DNA from: Hymenobacter frigidus | GTDB taxonomy: Bacteria > Bacteroidota > Bacteroidia > Cytophagales > Hymenobacteraceae | Length of the DNA stretch: 64,000 nt | Direction of reading: 5' to 3' | Assembly (NCBI RefSeq): GCF_014640435.1 | Contig: NZ_BMGY01000025.1 | Location: forward strand, 1 to 64,000 | Shown: in pieces, positions 1-8,341 of the stretch | Position numbering within the stretch: position 1 is the stretch's first letter | How the letters are laid out: every line of letters begins with the position of its first letter | Made by a program: the position numbers and the translations under genes | The notes under the pieces: generated by a model | What the model was told of the DNA's origin: nothing | Database searches by the model: none | Seen by the model: the letters and a program-made list of their open reading frames with translations, nothing else

Positions 1-61
1 TGAGGTGTCTTTCATGACGAAGGAAAGATACCACCCTGTTCTGTCCAGATTTACTAGACCA
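1..61 (-). mobile_element. Right end of an IS3-family element (copy 1, cut by window edge)
   Basis: The first 61 bases match, with few changes, the terminal sequences at 5514-5569 and 62340-62396, which are the ends of two IS3-family copies. The terminal inverted repeat (ending AGACCA, followed by CCTC) is recognisable. The start of the transposase OrfA would read leftwards out of the window. Only this end is visible, so whether the copy is intact cannot be told. Confidence 0.8.
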
Positions 62-82
62 CCTCACCAGTACTTTAGGCGC

Positions 83-694
83 ATGAAACAATTAAAAGGG
101 CCCTTCATAGGAACTGCTTTGCTGCTTACCGCCTGCTCAGGCCCACAAGAGTCAAAAACCGAAACCCAGACGCCGGCCCCGTCCATCCCGCCCGCTGTTC
201 GCCCCGCACAGTCGCCCGCGGCGACCGTGCGGGCCTTCTTAACGTGGTACCTGCATCATCAATCCCCGCTTAACTCCCTGCCGGTTGTTCCGGCCCGCCT
301 GGACGAGGACACGACCCAAGTGTATGCGGTTGACTTTCACGCGGTCGAGGACTATGTGCGCCTGTTGCAGAGCAGTGGCACGGTATCGCCCGTTTACCTG
401 CAAGCGCACCGACGTTATTTTCAGCAATGCGCAGATTCGTTGCGCGCCCACCCGCAGACTGATGGCTTCGTTACCGGGCTGGATTACGACCACATCCTCT
501 ATACCCAAGCCGGAGACATCCAAACCCAACTCGTACTCCACAGCCAGCCAACCCGCGTGACAGTTGGCGCCGACACGGCCCAAGTAGTGTACCGCTTCAC
601 CGAGCAGCAGATGAGCGAAGGGCCCAACCTCGCCTTTAGCCTAGCGGTGGAGCAAGGAAGGTGGATGATTACCGCCGTGCGCCCCCTTGAGTAA
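83..694 (+). CDS. Putative lipoprotein, unknown function
   Basis: This 203-residue protein starts with a basic tip, a hydrophobic stretch and a lipobox (LLLTAC, Cys at about residue 18), so it should be a lipoprotein. A Pro/Thr-rich linker follows and then a compact domain with a short hydrophobic-polar pattern typical of small periplasmic NTF2-like folds, though I cannot name the family. An upstream in-frame ATG at position 5 would add 26 residues that are simply translated IS end. I chose ATG 83 because the signal peptide begins there. The gene abuts the IS end, which may supply its promoter. Confidence 0.75.
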   Translation: MKQLKGPFIGTALLLTACSGPQESKTETQTPAPSIPPAVRPAQSPAATVRAFLTWYLHHQSPLNSLPVVPARLDEDTTQVYAVDFHAVEDYVRLLQSSGTVSPVYLQAHRRYFQQCADSLRAHPQTDGFVTGLDYDHILYTQAGDIQTQLVLHSQPTRVTVGADTAQVVYRFTEQQMSEGPNLAFSLAVEQGRWMITAVRPLE

Positions 695-704
695 GCGCAA
701 GTGA

Positions 705-753
705 GTTCACAAAAACGGTCCCAAGGTAAACGCGCTCCGTTCAAAAACAGGAG
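705..753 (+). repeat. 49-nt dispersed repeat, copy 1
   Basis: One of four clear 49-nt copies (also 1416, 5602, 25512), all in the same orientation. Shared landmarks are GTTCA at the left end, ACGGTC at positions 11-16, CGCGCTCCGTTCA near positions 27-39, and GGAG at the right end. It lies 11 bp after the lipoprotein stop. With the copy at 1416 it brackets the broken gene at 788-1390. Confidence 0.75.
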
Positions 754-787
754 GGTTCACACTAACTGTGGACCCGTTGCGCTGCTG

Positions 788-1390
788 CTACCAGTGTGCC
801 AAAGCCACGCGCAGGCGGTGCTGCATCCGGTCTAGTTCGGGATGAGGCCCCGGAGCCACCCGGAGGTAGTCTTCAAGCTCGCTCGTTCCGCTGGCATCGA
901 AGCCCGCGCGGGTGTAATTAAACGCCCAGAGGCGGTACGCCACCCCTGCCGGAGTGGGGGACAAGGCCACCCGGTAGGTGAGGCGGCACACCTCACCTAC
1001 CAGTTGCAAGTCTTGGTACCCCCCCGCCGGCAGGCCGGCGTACGTGCGCGCCTGCGGCACCGGCCACTGGGAGAGCAGCGGCTGGGTTTGGGTCAGGCGG
1101 GTGCGGTACCACTGCTGCACCAGGGCCTGCCGCTCGGCCGCCGTGCCGGCCTCCGCTGGAGGGTCGAATTTCATAATGACACTGATTACCCTTGGGTGTT
1201 CTTCTGCCGCAGGGTAATCTTCCAGCAATTGCTCACTTTGGATAAACTCCAGATACGCATTGATTTTGTCTTGCAGCAAGGAGAGGTGTTCGCCCTCGTC
1301 TTAGGAAAGATGGTTTGAGATGGTCAGCACCACCTCCGCGTCAGGGGAGATGGAGATAAAGTCAATCTTATCTGTTTGTTCAATGCTCAT
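788..1390 (-). pseudogene. DUF6572-like N-terminal protein with in-frame stop
   Basis: Reading from ATG 1390, the first 29 codons (MSIEQTDKIDFISISP...) and the codons after a TAA at 1301-1303 (DEGEHLSLLQDKINAYLEF...) are in one frame. Joined, they resemble the short DUF6572-type family, in which a similar N-terminus runs on to an EGEHLLLLQ..INAYL block (family number from memory). The TAA stands where that family usually has a tryptophan-containing segment. The remaining ~130 residues I do not recognise. A TTG restart at 1279 could give a 163-residue product, but loss of function is simpler. A TTTG-N19-TACCTTGG promoter-like match lies just upstream on this strand. Confidence 0.6.
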
Positions 1391-1415
1391 TATTGCCAAG
1401 GTAGCAACAAGTGTG

Positions 1416-1464
1416 GTTCAGCCAAACGGTCATGGCTTGGTCGCGCTCTGTTCAGTTGAAGGAG
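1416..1464 (+). repeat. 49-nt dispersed repeat, copy 4 (most diverged clear copy)
   Basis: Same 49-nt length and spacing as the other copies: GTTCA at 1416, ACGGTC at 1426, CGCGCTCTGTTCA at about 1442 and GGAG at 1461. It lies 26 bp upstream of the start of the broken gene at 788-1390, on its promoter side. Confidence 0.6.
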
Positions 1465-1526
1465 CCCCTCCGCCGGCCTTACCGAGCCACCCCCTGCCGG
1501 CTGGTTTCAGGCAGACTTGGCCGACC

Positions 1527-4500
1527 TCACAGCGAGCTGGCGGGCGCGGCCGGGCGGGGCTTGGGCACCGAGAGCACATCCACGGCTTTATCGCGAATAA
1601 GCTTGTTGAGGGCGGGCACGTCCTGCTCGCGCAGCTGGCGGAAGCGGCCGAGCTGCTCGTTTATCTGCTCGGTCAGCTCCTTTTGCACGGCGCGGGCCTG
1701 TTCGGTGGGGGCGTAGTCGCCCTCGCTGGCGTGGCCCACGAGGTTGGCCAGCTTGTTGTTCAGCCGGATAGGGTAGTTGAGCGGGTCCTGGTCGCTGCGG
1801 TTTTTAGTTTGGTAGAGGCTTTCCTCGATGGCCGTCATCTTCTTGTCGAGGGCGTCGGCGGCCTGCACAATGTCACGGTAGGCGGGCTCGGGCTTCAGCG
1901 GCGTGGTGATGGCCTTGAGCTGGCCGCGCAGGGTGCGGATGTCGCGCACGGCCTCGTTGGTTTCGCTCAGCTTGTCGCGCACGTCCTGCAGGTAGGCAAA
2001 CTGCGCCTGCAGGTCCTGCGGGGTAGCTTTGGCGCGCGGGTCGGGCAGAATCACCACTTCGGCTTCCTGCGGGGGCTCTTGGTTCAGGGTGAGGCGGGCG
2101 CGGTAGGTGCCGGGCACGGCGCGGGGGCCCTGGGTGCCGCCACCCCAGAGTATCATGCCGTCGAACTTGCTGGCTTCGGCGTAGCGCATGTCCCACACGA
2201 AGCGGTTGAGGCCTTTTTTCGTTACCAACCGGTCTCTGTCGGGGCCGGTGGCTGGTTTTTTATCCTTCTCAACCGGCTTGGCTTTGTTGGTGAAGGCCCG
2301 AATCAGCTTGCCGTCGGGGCCGACCAGCTCCAGCTTCAGGGTGCTGGCGGTGTCGAGCTTCTGGGCCAGGTAGTAGTGCAGCAGCACGCCGCCGGGGTGG
2401 TTCTGGCCCGCCGTTTTGGGTACGGTGGGGCCGCCGCTGCCTTCCAGCCGGTAGCTGCCCAGCGGTTTAAATAAATGCACCTTGCTGTCGGCTACGGCGG
2501 GCGTGAGCTGGTGCAGGGGCGTGAGGTCGTCAATCAGCCAGAAGCCGCGGCCCTGGGTGGCGGCAATCAGGTTGTCGTTTTTCAGGGTGAGGTCGGTGAT
2601 GGGCACCTGGGGCAGGTTCAGCTGGAACGGCTGCCAGCTGCTGCCGTCGTTGAACGACACGTACAGGCCGTACTCGGTGCCGGCGTAAAGCAGGCCGGCG
2701 CGCCGCGGGTCGGCGCGCACCACGCGGGTGAAATGCGTGGCCGGGATGCCGGCCGAAATGGCGACCCAGGTCTTGCCGTAGTCGGCGGTGCGGTAGAGGT
2801 AGGGGCGGAAGTCGCCGGCCTTGTAGCGGGTGGCGGCCACGTAGGCCGTGCCTTTGAGGGTGGGGTGGGCTTCGAGGCTGTTGATTTGGCTCCACTCGGG
2901 CAAGCCGGCGGGCGTCACCTTCGTCCAGGTTTTGCCTTCGTCGCGCGTCATGTGCACCAGCCCGTCGTCCGAACCCGTCCAGATGACGCCTGCTTCGGCC
3001 GGCGACTCGGCAATGGCGAACACGGTGCCGTAGTATTCCACGCTGGTGTTGTCCTGCGTGAGCGGCCCGCCCGACGAGCCCAGGGTTTTGGGGTCGTTGC
3101 GCGTGAGGTCAGGGCTGATGGTCGTCCACGACTGGCCCTCGTTGGTGCTCACGTGCAGGTGGTTCGAGCCGGTGAAGAGCTTCTGGGGGGCGTGGGCCGA
3201 AAACACGATGGGGTAGTTCCACTGGAAGCGGTACTTCGAGTCCCCGGCGCCGTGGCCCATGGGGTTGTCGGGCCACACGTTGATGGCCCGGGTCTGGTCG
3301 GTGGCGTGGTCCACGCGCGTAAGCAGGCCGCCGTAGCTGCCGCCGTACACGACGTCGGGATTGGCGGGGTCCACGGCCAGGTGGGCGCTTTCCGAGCCGG
3401 CCGTCACTTCCCAGTCGCGCTCGGCGATGGTGCCGCCGCTGCTGCGGTGCAGGATGCGCACCGTGGAGTTGTCCTGCTGCGCGCCGTAGATGCGGTAGGG
3501 AAAGTGGTTGTCGGTGACCACGCGGTAGAACTGGCCGGTGGGCTGGTTGTTGTTGGTCGTCCAGTTCAGGCCGCCGTCGGTGCTGATTTGGGCGCCGCCG
3601 TCGTCGGCGATAATCATGCGGCTGGCGTTTTCGGGCGCTATCCACAGGTCGTGGTGGTCGCCGTGCGGGGCGTTGCGGGCCTCGAAGGTGCGCCCGCCGT
3701 CCTTGCTCTTGTGGTACGACACGTTCATGACATACACCACGTCCTCGTCCTTGGGGTCGGCGTAGATGCGGGTGTAGTACCAGGCGCGCTGGCGCAGGGC
3801 GCGGTCGTCGTTGGTTTTTTTCCAGGTCAGGCCCGCGTCGTCGGAGCGGAACACGCCGCCCTCGGCCGCTTCCAGCAGGGCCCACACCCGGTTCGCGTTC
3901 AGCGGCGACACCGTGACGGCGCCGATGCCCAGCGTGCCCCTGGGCAGGCCCTCGTTGCGCGAGAGGTCCTGCCAGGTGTCGCCGCCGTCGGTGCTTTTCC
4001 ACAGCCCCGAGCCCGGCCCGCCCGACGAGAAGCCGTAGGGCGTGCGCCGCACGTTCCAGGTGGTGGCGTACAGGATGCGCGGGTTGGTGGGGTCGAAGGT
4101 CAGGTCCACGGCGCCCGCGTCCTTATTGGCAAACAGCACCCGCTCCCAGTTTTTGCCGCCGTCCTTGCTGCGGTACACGCCGCGCATCTCGCTGGGCTGG
4201 TAGAGGTCGCCCATGGCGGCCACGTACACCAGGTCGGGGTTGCGGGGGTGAATGCGGATGCGGCCGATGTGGCGCGAGTCCGTCAGGCCCGACGCCTGCC
4301 AAGTCTTGCCCGCGTCCGTCGATTTCCACACCCCGAAGCCCGACGACACGTTGCCACGCACCGTTTTCTCGCCCTGGCCCACGTAGAGCACATTGGGGTC
4401 GGCCTCGCTCACGGCCACCGCCCCGATGGAGCCGCCGAAGTACTTGTCCGAGATGTTTTCCCAGGTACCCCCGCCGTCCTTGGTGCGCCATACGCCGCCG

Positions 4501-4748
4501 CCCGTGGTGCCCATGTAGTAGAGGTTGGACTGACCCGGCACGCCCGTCACCGTGCACGAGCGCCCGCCCCGGTACGGCCCGATGGAGCGCCACTTCAGTC
4601 CATTGTACAGCGCCGAGTCGAACACGGCCACCGTGCCCGGCTTGCCTTTGCTCTTGGTTTTGGATTGGCCGAAGCCCGCCGGCGCGCCCGCCAGCAGCAG
4701 GAGCAGCACGAGGAGACTTGTTTTCAGGGAAGCGTAGGGGTGGGGCAT
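1527..4748 (-). CDS. Secreted BNR/sortilin-type propeller protein (glycosyl-hydrolase-like)
   Basis: A 1073-residue protein with a signal peptide (hydrophobic LLVLLLLLAGAP, cleavage near AGFGQ). Residues ~45-760 carry repeated BNR/Asp-box motifs such as STDAGKTW, SKDGGKNW, STDGGDTW and SDDAGLTW, the mark of sialidase/VPS10-type beta-propellers. The C-terminal third has a beta-sandwich-like stretch and an alpha-helical end. This matches the ~1000-residue proteins commonly annotated as glycosyl hydrolases in Bacteroidota, but no catalytic residues are evident, so a substrate cannot be given. No T9SS C-terminal domain is seen. A longer frame starts at 4862 inside the neighbouring IS. ATG 4748 is chosen because the signal peptide starts there. 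Confidence 0.85.
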   Translation of the reverse strand: MPHPYASLKTSLLVLLLLLAGAPAGFGQSKTKSKGKPGTVAVFDSALYNGLKWRSIGPYRGGRSCTVTGVPGQSNLYYMGTTGGGVWRTKDGGGTWENISDKYFGGSIGAVAVSEADPNVLYVGQGEKTVRGNVSSGFGVWKSTDAGKTWQASGLTDSRHIGRIRIHPRNPDLVYVAAMGDLYQPSEMRGVYRSKDGGKNWERVLFANKDAGAVDLTFDPTNPRILYATTWNVRRTPYGFSSGGPGSGLWKSTDGGDTWQDLSRNEGLPRGTLGIGAVTVSPLNANRVWALLEAAEGGVFRSDDAGLTWKKTNDDRALRQRAWYYTRIYADPKDEDVVYVMNVSYHKSKDGGRTFEARNAPHGDHHDLWIAPENASRMIIADDGGAQISTDGGLNWTTNNNQPTGQFYRVVTDNHFPYRIYGAQQDNSTVRILHRSSGGTIAERDWEVTAGSESAHLAVDPANPDVVYGGSYGGLLTRVDHATDQTRAINVWPDNPMGHGAGDSKYRFQWNYPIVFSAHAPQKLFTGSNHLHVSTNEGQSWTTISPDLTRNDPKTLGSSGGPLTQDNTSVEYYGTVFAIAESPAEAGVIWTGSDDGLVHMTRDEGKTWTKVTPAGLPEWSQINSLEAHPTLKGTAYVAATRYKAGDFRPYLYRTADYGKTWVAISAGIPATHFTRVVRADPRRAGLLYAGTEYGLYVSFNDGSSWQPFQLNLPQVPITDLTLKNDNLIAATQGRGFWLIDDLTPLHQLTPAVADSKVHLFKPLGSYRLEGSGGPTVPKTAGQNHPGGVLLHYYLAQKLDTASTLKLELVGPDGKLIRAFTNKAKPVEKDKKPATGPDRDRLVTKKGLNRFVWDMRYAEASKFDGMILWGGGTQGPRAVPGTYRARLTLNQEPPQEAEVVILPDPRAKATPQDLQAQFAYLQDVRDKLSETNEAVRDIRTLRGQLKAITTPLKPEPAYRDIVQAADALDKKMTAIEESLYQTKNRSDQDPLNYPIRLNNKLANLVGHASEGDYAPTEQARAVQKELTEQINEQLGRFRQLREQDVPALNKLIRDKAVDVLSVPKPRPAAPASSL

Positions 4749-4849
4749 AGTAAGAGAGCAAAAGAACAAGTGAAAAAGCCGATTTAAAGTCCCTCCTGTT
4801 GAACGCCGTGAGGCAGGAGGGTCGGAAAGGCAAAGGTGAGGTGGTCCAT

Positions 4850-5260
4850 TTAGGCTGGACATTTTAGGGCAGTGGTTTGAAGTGATTGTTGATGAGCGCG
4901 ATACGGCGTCTGGTAGCCAATACTGGAGTGCAGGCGGTCGTGATTGTAATAGTCAAAATAGTCGGCGATGCTGGCTGGCGCGTCGGCCAGGTCGGCAAAC
5001 ACGGGCCACTCGCGGAGTTCGAGCAGCTCGGTTTTGAGGCGGGACCAGAGGCTTTCGGCTTGGGTCGTACCCGGTAGGGCGTTGTCGTAGCACTCGCCGC
5101 GACGGCTCTGCGAACGTACGGCCCCGTGCCGGTGCAAGAGGGCGCGGTAGGCGTTGCCGCAGTACTGGCCGCGCTCGGCGTTGATGAAGCGGTAGCGGCT
5201 CATTGGTCCGGCGTCTGTGAGATAACGCGCCTCAAGCGTTTGCTGGCGACGGCTTTTTTT
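4850..5260 (-). pseudogene. IS3 OrfB transposase, catalytic core deleted
   Basis: The N-terminal residues (MSRYRFINAERG) join directly to the C-terminal DDE segment (QYCGNAYRALL...). The first two catalytic aspartates (in SDITYLP and HSDWGGQYCG of the other copy) are gone, while the last acidic block (DNALPGTTQAESLWSRLK) remains. The deletion of 192 codons keeps the frame. OrfB lies in the -1 frame relative to OrfA, and a slippery A7G run at 5254-5260 is suited to programmed frameshifting. Confidence 0.85.
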
Positions 5261-5523
5261 AAAATGTCCAGCTCCTGCGCCTGCCGCCGGGCCAGGGCCC
5301 GCAGCTGGCGCAGTTCGGCGGCCGTGGCCGGGTCCAGCGCCGCCCCCAATGCAGCCGCAACTGACGTTTGGGCGGCCTTTTGCCACTGGTAGATGCGTTT
5401 GGGGTCGATATTGAGCCGGGCGGCGGCTTGGGTCGAGCGGCTTTGCTCGGCCAGGCGCAAGGCTTCGGCGCGGAAGGCCGCATCGTACGTGCGGCGGTTG
5501 TCGGATTTTGGCGTCTCTTTCAT
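5200..5523 (-). CDS. IS3-family OrfA (DNA-binding helix-turn-helix subunit)
   Basis: A 107-residue OrfA with the usual RRTYDAAFRAEALRLAEQ start, a helix-turn-helix (STQAAARLNIDPKRIYQWQKA) and a C-terminal leucine-zipper-like stretch (AELRQLRALARRQAQELDILKKA). It is intact, one residue shorter than the copy at 62023. With OrfB deleted it cannot make an active transposase, but could still bind IS ends. Confidence 0.9.
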   Translation of the reverse strand: MKETPKSDNRRTYDAAFRAEALRLAEQSRSTQAAARLNIDPKRIYQWQKAAQTSVAAALGAALDPATAAELRQLRALARRQAQELDILKKAVASKRLRRVISQTPDQ

Positions 5524-5601
5524 GACGAAGGAAAGATACCACCCTGTTCTGTCCAGATTAACCAGACCAGCTCAATATACCTTGCAAAGGGGGACGGAGC
5601 A

Positions 5602-5650
5602 GTTCAAGAAAAGGGTCCCAAGGTAAACGCGCTCCGTTCAAAATAAGGAG
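5602..5650 (+). repeat. 49-nt dispersed repeat, copy 2
   Basis: Closely matches copy 1, sharing GGTCCCAAGGTAAACGCGCT as an uninterrupted 20-mer, and the GTTCA and GGAG ends. It lies between the end of the IS3 copy and the 3' end of the frameshifted membrane gene at 5678. Confidence 0.75.
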
Positions 5651-5677
5651 CCAAAGCGTGCTATGATTAAGCGCCTA

Positions 5678-6071
5678 CTAGGGATAGAGCCGGTTACTGG
5701 AGGTGATGAATACAAAGAGCGCAAAACACGCGACCACAAAGGCCCCCAGGGCCAAGCGGTACCGGCCGGACGACACCACGGGCACCGGCAGGTGTTGGAC
5801 GCCGCGGCTGCGGAACACCAGCCAGTATTTCAGGGCCAGCAGCGGCGCCACGGGGAACAACAGGATGGCCCCCAAGCTGCCGAGTTGATCGACTTGTGGA
5901 GCCGTCGAGAGCCGCCCAGGTAGTATCAGTGCCCCGTAGCGGCCGACCCACAGCGCGAGCGGGCTCAGCGAGCGGGCTCAGGAACAGGAGCAAGCCCAAG
6001 CCGGACGAGGCTAGCACGACGTACCAGCGCCATTCCTGGGGGGTGTAGTTCGGGTTCCGGTGGAAGAGCAT
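5678..6071 (-). pseudogene. Small multi-pass membrane protein, frameshifted by 13-bp tandem duplication
   Basis: The N-terminal part (MLFHRNPNYTPQEWRWYVV..., one membrane segment) and the C-terminal part (LGAILLFPVAPLLALKYWLV..., two membrane segments) lie in different frames. The break falls exactly at a tandem duplication of 13 bp (5955-5967 and 5968-5980). Removing one unit restores one continuous ~126-residue protein with about four membrane spans. The family is not recognised. ATG 6113 is also in frame, but a promoter element ends only 5 bp before it, so I prefer ATG 6071. A sequencing error is possible. Confidence 0.6.
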
Positions 6072-6117
6072 CAACCGCACGAGCAACGCGTAAGACCGAG
6101 CCAAGTGCCGCATGGCG

Positions 6118-6125
6118 CAAAAGTA
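6118..6125 (-). promoter_or_regulatory. Bacteroidota -7 element (TACTTTTG)
   Basis: Exact match to the TAnnTTTG -7 consensus on the minus strand, placed to drive the membrane pseudogene. No good -33 TTTG at the usual distance was found, so confidence is moderate. Confidence 0.4.
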
Positions 6126-6162
6126 ACGAGCGGCTTACCTCTGCGTTCAGTAAAGGCTTTTC

Positions 6163-6298
6163 GTCCAAGAGAACGGTCGGTTTGCGACACGCCCCGCCCG
6201 CCAAAAACCAAGGAAGACCCAAACCCGACGGACCAGCACCCCTTACCGTTGTTTGTCGTTTCCACTTTTGTGCGCCCCCCTTCACTGCGGGCGGCTAC
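6163..6298 (+). repeat. Diverged ~130-bp dispersed repeat (partner of 20786-20922)
   Basis: Shared blocks in the same order and spacing as at 20786: AACGGTCG (6172), ACGCCCCGCCCG (6189), a 29-nt block starting CCGTT (6246, 23 of 29 matching) and CTGCGG near the end. The left part also shares GTYCA...AACGGTC and CAAAAAC..GGAG with the 49-nt repeat family, so the two may be related. Confidence 0.5.
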
Positions 6299-6432
6299 GT
6301 GCGCGAACATGCCGGGGCGGCGTAAAGTTGAGCCCTGAAAAGCAGCTCAGCCCCTTAAATGTGAGAGCGGAGTTTTCTCCTTGAGACTTGAAAAAAGCCT
6401 CGGCGTGCGACGCTTGTCCTTACCCAGAATTC

Positions 6433-6466
6433 AAACGCCCCCGGCCAGGTAGCGGGAAGGGCGTTT
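6433..6466 (-). terminator. Possible terminator hairpin after the FG-GAP gene
   Basis: An 8-bp perfect stem (AAACGCCC with GGGCGTTT) with an 18-nt loop. It lies ~150 bp downstream of the minus-strand gene ending at 6617. There is no clear T-tract on that strand, so it is weak evidence. The rest of 6300-6616 shows nothing else. Confidence 0.3.
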
Positions 6467-6616
6467 TCGCGCGGTTGCGTATCTGATTTGCCGCTCTTCA
6501 AGCGGGGTCAGCCAGCAGAAATGGGGCTTTGCGTTACCTCAAGCAAGACGAAACAAGATTTGGGCAAGGACTAGGCGTGCGGTGCCGGTGCCTTTTTTAG
6601 GCCGCAGCCGCGCGGT

Positions 6617-8341
6617 TTACTCCACCGCCAGGCGCACGGATTGCGTGCCGCTGCGCACCAGGTAGATGCCCGTTGGGAGGCGAGCGGGCAGCTGCAGGAC
6701 CACCGCACCGCTGGCATCGGCGCGAGTAGCTGCTACGCGTCGACCCAACGCGTCGAATACCTCCACCGCGGCGTTGGGTTCGGTCCCGGCAATGGTTACA
6801 ACGTTGCTGGCCGGGTTGGGGAACAGCGAAAACAATGTGGCATTTCGGCTGTCTGCCGCCGCTGCCGCCGTGCCGCCGTTTAGCCGCACACTGATGGTGC
6901 CCGCAGTAGTGGAATTAGCAGCAAGCAAATCCAAGTCCCCATCGCCGTCGATATCGCCCAGGGCTACTCCTTGTGTGATGGCGCCAGTGCTTACTTCCTG
7001 GTTACCGCTGAAGATGCCGGCGCCGTTATTTAAGCGCACGCTGGCCGTGCCGGGCCCGCCGCCGTTGGCGTTGGCCGAAACAATGTCGAGGTCGCCGTCG
7101 CCGTCCACGTCCCCCATCGCCAAGCCAAAAGACCAGGGGCCCACGGACACATTTTGGCTGCCGCTGAACGTGCCGGTTCCGTTGTTCAGCCGCACGCTGG
7201 CCTGCTCCCCCCGCCCCACGGTGACCAGGTCCAGGTCGCCGTCGGCATCGACGTCGCCCACGGCGATGGTGAAGGGGTCGACCACGGGCACTTCCTGGCC
7301 CCCGCCGAAGACGCCGGCCCCGTTGTTCACGCGCACGCTGGCCGTTTGGCTGTTGGCGTTGGCCGTGAGCAGGTCGAGGTCGCCGTCGTTGTCCACGTCG
7401 CCCACGGCCACGCTGATGGGGTTGCGGCCCACGGGCACGTTGTGGCTGCCGCTAAATGTGCCTGTTCCGTCGTTCAGGCGCACGCTCACCGTGCCGGTGC
7501 TCCGGGCGTTGTTGGCCGTGAGCAAGTCGAGGTCACCGTCGCCGTCCACGTCGCCGGTGGCCACGCCGTAAGGGCCTTGGTCCACGGGCACGTTCTGGCT
7601 GCCGCTGAACCGGCCACTCCCGTCGTTCAGGCGCACGCCCACCAGGTTCCCGCTGCCATTCGCATACGTGGGCGCCAGCAAGTCGAGGTCGCCGTCGCCG
7701 TCGACATCGGCCAAGGCCAGGTGGCGGATGTCCCCGCTCATCGTGACGCTCGGCGCGCTGCTGAACGTGCCGCGGCCGCCGTTCAGCAGCACGCTCACCT
7801 CGGTGTTGAAGTTGGCGGCCAGCAGGTCGAGGTCGCCATCGCCGTCGACGTCGCCCGCCACCACGTTCGCGGGGCCGCGCCCCACGGGCACGTCGGGGCC
7901 CGGCAGAAAGGTGCCGGAACCCGTGCCGCCCGCCGCCGCGGTGAACTGCAGGACTTTTCTGGTGGCGGCGCCCCCTGCGCCGGTCGCGCTGACCGTCGCC
8001 TGCACACGCTCGCCGGCCACAAACGGGTGGGGCGTCGGCGCAAAGGAGACGGCGTTGGCGGACCGCACGGCCGGCGTGGCGCCCGTGCGGCGCCCGCCGC
8101 GCTGGCTGCTGAACACCTGCAAGCTCACTGGCGCTATCGCGGCCAGCGGGTCTTGGAACGTGACCGTAACGGCCCCGCTGCGGGCAGCCGCACAGGCATT
8201 GGCCGAGGGCACCACGGAGGTAATGACCGGACCTTGGGCCCAGGCTGCACCAACCGGCAGCGCGGCCAACATGGCCAATGGTCGAAACACCCGGGCAGTC
8301 GTTTTCAACGACGGGCGGTAGAATGGGAAAAGTTTTTTCAT
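6617..8341 (-). CDS. Secreted FG-GAP/VCBS propeller protein with T9SS sorting domain
   Basis: A 574-residue protein: signal peptide (residues 1-36, ending AAWAQ), an SbsA-like Ig domain (~38-130) and then seven FG-GAP repeats (~150-480), each with the calcium-type motif DVDGDGDLDLL. The C-terminal ~70 residues (LFSLFPNPASNVVTI...GIYLVRSGTQSVRLAVE) form a classic type A T9SS sorting domain. It should therefore be exported across the outer membrane by the type IX system and be released or attached at the surface. Such proteins usually bind or adhere; no enzyme site is visible. Confidence 0.92.
   Translation of the reverse strand: MKKLFPFYRPSLKTTARVFRPLAMLAALPVGAAWAQGPVITSVVPSANACAAARSGAVTVTFQDPLAAIAPVSLQVFSSQRGGRRTGATPAVRSANAVSFAPTPHPFVAGERVQATVSATGAGGAATRKVLQFTAAAGGTGSGTFLPGPDVPVGRGPANVVAGDVDGDGDLDLLAANFNTEVSVLLNGGRGTFSSAPSVTMSGDIRHLALADVDGDGDLDLLAPTYANGSGNLVGVRLNDGSGRFSGSQNVPVDQGPYGVATGDVDGDGDLDLLTANNARSTGTVSVRLNDGTGTFSGSHNVPVGRNPISVAVGDVDNDGDLDLLTANANSQTASVRVNNGAGVFGGGQEVPVVDPFTIAVGDVDADGDLDLVTVGRGEQASVRLNNGTGTFSGSQNVSVGPWSFGLAMGDVDGDGDLDIVSANANGGGPGTASVRLNNGAGIFSGNQEVSTGAITQGVALGDIDGDGDLDLLAANSTTAGTISVRLNGGTAAAAADSRNATLFSLFPNPASNVVTIAGTEPNAAVEVFDALGRRVAATRADASGAVVLQLPARLPTGIYLVRSGTQSVRLAVE

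Larger units (their letters stand above)
4842..5569 (-). mobile_element. Internally deleted IS3-family element (copy 2)
   Basis: Bounded by imperfect terminal inverted repeats that begin TGGTC at both ends; GAGG/GCTC just outside may belong to the element. It is 728 bp, against 1308 bp for the copy at 61089-62396. The difference is a 576-bp deletion in orfB whose junction is a 7-bp sequence (TGGCCGC) that occurs twice in the longer copy, at 61413 and 61989. The catalytic core is lost, so it could only move in trans. No target duplication is obvious. Confidence 0.85.

Noticed and set aside
705..753. 49-nt repeats as integron attC sites
   Set aside because: The ends do not fit the GTTRRRY/RYYYAAC core sites and only AACGG/CCGTT are symmetric; the recombinase at 21834 has no IntI-specific feature I can see.
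1320..4787. Long plus-strand open frames opposite the BNR protein
   Set aside because: They are GC-rich shadow frames with His/Val/Gly-heavy composition and no domain; the minus-strand protein explains the region.
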